A stretch of DNA of 7,061 nt from an uncultured Erysipelotrichaceae bacterium. GTDB taxonomy: Bacteria; Bacillota_I; Bacilli_A; Erysipelotrichales; Erysipelotrichaceae. Position 1 is the first letter of the stretch. Each line of letters begins with the position of its first letter. The notes beneath the pieces were generated by a model that did not search any database, was not told the DNA's origin, and saw only the letters and a program-made list of their open reading frames with translations. A program made the translations under genes and the position numbers. Positions 5,765 through 7,061 of this stretch are shown in pieces. Location: positions 1 through 7,061 of the forward strand of contig CALEMD010000305.1 of the NCBI GenBank assembly GCA_937902945.1, in the 5' to 3' direction.

Positions 5765-6199
5765 ATGACATCAATTATTGTTAGCGGGCATGGTCATTTT
5801 GCGACGGGAATATCTTCTGCACTGGATTTGATAATGGGAAGGCCTGATAAGTATACAGCAATTGATTTTCCTTATGGTTCCTCTGCGGTTGAACTAGAGA
5901 AAAACATGGATGATGCTATTAAGCATTTTGGCAATGATGACATACTCATCTTGGTTGATTTATTTGGTGGATCGCCATTTAATACTGCGATGAAAAAGGT
6001 CATGGAGAACAGCAGAATTCAACTGTTTTATGGATTGAATTTAGGAATGCTGCTTGAATTAGTCTCACGTTTGCAAAATAGCGATGATCAAGCAGGAGTC
6101 CTTGATGGCATCGAGGAAATTGGAAAATCGCAGATTGGAAAGTTTCATCCTGAAGATATGCAGGTTGATTGTGACGAATCTGAAGAAGAAACATTGTAA
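5765..6199 (+). CDS. PTS mannose/fructose/sorbose-family EIIA (phosphocarrier)
   Basis: A 144-residue cytoplasmic subunit. 'IIVSGHGHFATGI' (4-16) is the EIIA-Man phosphorylation site; H9 aligns with the HPr-phosphorylated His of ManX, and H11 is a second nearby His. 'LVDLFGGSPFNTA' (63-75) and 'GLNLGMLLE' (90-98) are further family signatures. It takes phosphate from HPr and hands it to H13 of EIIB. AAGGAAG at 5755-5761 serves the ATG. The C-terminus (about 135-144) is an acidic tail 'DCDESEEETL' resembling the EIIC tail. Last gene of the operon, followed at once by a terminator; no HPr or EI is present, as is usual because these are encoded elsewhere. Confidence 0.93.
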   Translation: MTSIIVSGHGHFATGISSALDLIMGRPDKYTAIDFPYGSSAVELEKNMDDAIKHFGNDDILILVDLFGGSPFNTAMKKVMENSRIQLFYGLNLGMLLELVSRLQNSDDQAGVLDGIEEIGKSQIGKFHPEDMQVDCDESEEETL

Positions 6200-6201
6200 G
6201 A

Positions 6202-6240
6202 AAAACCAAGTCGGCATGAATCATTCGCCGGCTTGGTTTT
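6202..6240. terminator. Bidirectional intrinsic terminator between the PTS operon and the converging gene
   Basis: AAAACCAAG-T-CGGC (6202-6215) pairs with GCCG-G-CTTGGTTTT (6227-6240), a 14-bp stem with one U-G wobble and an 11-nt loop. The right arm ends in TTTT for the PTS operon. On the minus strand the stem ends in five Us (complement of 6201-6205), serving the gene at 6277-6915. Confidence 0.82.
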
Positions 6241-6276
6241 AATATATAAAGATTTGATGCATCATAGATGAATTCA

Positions 6277-6915
6277 TTATTTTGCTGATTTTTGGCTGTC
6301 CTTAAGAAACTGTGTCATATCTTCGTCTGCTTTGCTTCTGAACTCTTCAGCTTTAGCAGAGTCATTCATATTGTCATAGATTCTAGCGATGAGAAATTCA
6401 TCGAGATATCTGTCATATCCTTCCTTGTTCTGATATTCATCGAGAAGAGTATTCAGACTGCTGTCTTTCTTCTCAACAAAGATTTCTTTGATGAGACTCA
6501 TATAGCGATACATCGGTGTATCCTCTTTGATATCGCTGATATTTTCGGTGCAGATGCGGATTCTTTCGACATCATTTTTGCTGATGAAATATCCGATGGC
6601 ATTTCCATACACACTTGCTTTCTGCTTGCTGTTCAGACGCTTGCTGCTGAAACTGTCAAAGATCTGATCAGCGTTTGCTTCATTATCCTGAAATATAGCT
6701 TCTGTAAGCTTCATGTAATCAATATTGAAAGGAGGAATCAGCTTGGCAGTATCCTTGTCTGCCATTTTCTGATCAAATGCTTCAAAGTTTCCGCTCATCA
6801 GATCATTCAGCAGAGCATTTACACACGCTTCTCTCTTTTTGCGAAACCGATAGTCAAAATAGAAACTGACAGCAACAGTAGCAATAAAAACAATGATGAT
6901 AATCGTTGTATTCAT
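6277..6915 (-). CDS. Hypothetical membrane-anchored helical (TPR-like) protein
   Basis: I do not recognise the family. From ATG 6915 it is 212 residues. Residues about 3-20 form one hydrophobic span ('TTIIIIVFIATVAVSFYF') followed by 'DYRFRKKR', a positive stop-transfer flank, placing the rest in the cytoplasm. The body is charged and entirely helical in appearance, with repeats of helix-turn-helix character ('NALLNDLMSGNFEAFDQKM', 'ASVYGNAIGYFISKNDVERI', 'EFLIARIYDNMNDSAKAEEF'), suggesting TPR-like scaffold repeats. The start was chosen because AGGAG (complement of 6923-6927) lies 7 nt upstream and the hydrophobic span then begins directly. An upstream in-frame ATG at 6969 would overlap the -10 and spacer of the promoter. 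It converges on the PTS operon and is probably unrelated to it. Confidence 0.7.
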   Translation of the reverse strand: MNTTIIIIVFIATVAVSFYFDYRFRKKREACVNALLNDLMSGNFEAFDQKMADKDTAKLIPPFNIDYMKLTEAIFQDNEANADQIFDSFSSKRLNSKQKASVYGNAIGYFISKNDVERIRICTENISDIKEDTPMYRYMSLIKEIFVEKKDSSLNTLLDEYQNKEGYDRYLDEFLIARIYDNMNDSAKAEEFRSKADEDMTQFLKDSQKSAK

Positions 6916-6922
6916 AGTTGGT

Positions 6923-6927
6923 CTCCT
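6923..6927 (-). promoter_or_regulatory. Ribosome binding site deciding the start at 6915
   Basis: AGGAG on the minus strand lies 7 nt before the ATG at 6915. The ATG at 6969 has no comparable site. Confidence 0.7.
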
Positions 6928-6951
6928 AGCAGAAATACGATTCCTAATGAG

Positions 6952-6980
6952 AATGTAATTGTTTTGCAAGCGGCTGTCAA
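6952..6980 (-). promoter_or_regulatory. Sigma-A promoter of the membrane-protein gene
   Basis: On the minus strand, consensus TTGACA (complement of 6975-6980) and TACATT (complement of 6952-6957) are 17 nt apart, giving a start near 6945 and a leader of about 30 nt. Confidence 0.65.
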
Positions 6981-7061
6981 GGTGATGGTAGTGTCAAGTA
7001 ATTGCGGAAAATCGACGAAGCGATAAACAGGAAGTCAATAAATAAGAAGTTCATTTGAAGG

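Noticed and set aside
6992..6997. Second TTGACA on the minus strand, 17 nt upstream of the first
   Set aside because: No -10-like hexamer at 16-18 nt; a chance repeat of the -35 sequence is more likely than a tandem promoter.
6292..7026. Long plus-strand open frame opposite the membrane-protein gene
   Set aside because: Antisense shadow: no RBS, no domain-like sequence, and it runs across the terminator-proximal end and promoter of the minus-strand gene.

Overview
The window looks like a chromosomal carbohydrate-utilisation locus from a low-to-moderate-GC Gram-positive bacterium (Bacillota). Grounds are strong AGGAGG-type ribosome binding sites, A/T-rich intergenic DNA, GntR/HutC-family regulators and a mannose-family PTS. 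A gut Erysipelotrichia or Clostridia-like host is a guess only; nothing here fixes the genus.

Layout. A leftward gene (88-966) encodes a TIM-barrel sugar (phosphate) isomerase/epimerase. A divergent promoter region (967-1123) separates it from a rightward two-gene regulatory unit. That unit holds an unusual stand-alone UTRA effector-domain protein with no DNA-binding domain (1124-1645), overlapping by 4 nt a full-length GntR/HutC regulator (1642-2367). A strong intrinsic terminator (2376-2417) closes it. Next comes a promoter with three GGTATA-type operator-like sites (2421-2497), then a tightly packed operon: PTS EIIC (2524-3327), EIID (3327-4151), EIIB (4164-4646), a two-lobed SIS-domain isomerase/deglycase (4662-5750) and EIIA (5765-6199). 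The operon ends at a hairpin (6202-6240) that can also serve the converging gene from the right. That gene (6277-6915, minus strand) encodes a membrane-anchored helical protein of unknown function and has its own TTGACA promoter (6952-6980).

How it fits together (inference). The EIIABCD complex imports and phosphorylates a sugar or sugar conjugate. The SIS enzyme then isomerises or deglycates the phosphorylated product, and the TIM-barrel enzyme handles a stereo- or keto/aldo-isomer of the substrate. The PTS-plus-SIS arrangement resembles known fructoselysine/glucoselysine (Amadori/Heyns product) and amino-sugar loci, but the substrate cannot be read from sequence. The same half-site (TGGTATA/TATACCA) lies over the regulator promoter and in the PTS promoter and leader, suggesting autoregulation plus local repression by the GntR protein. 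The HTH-less UTRA partner is the most unusual element.

Edges: 1-87 carries only short CTGTTA/TAACAG repeats downstream of the epimerase gene, and 6981-7061 holds no gene I can support.
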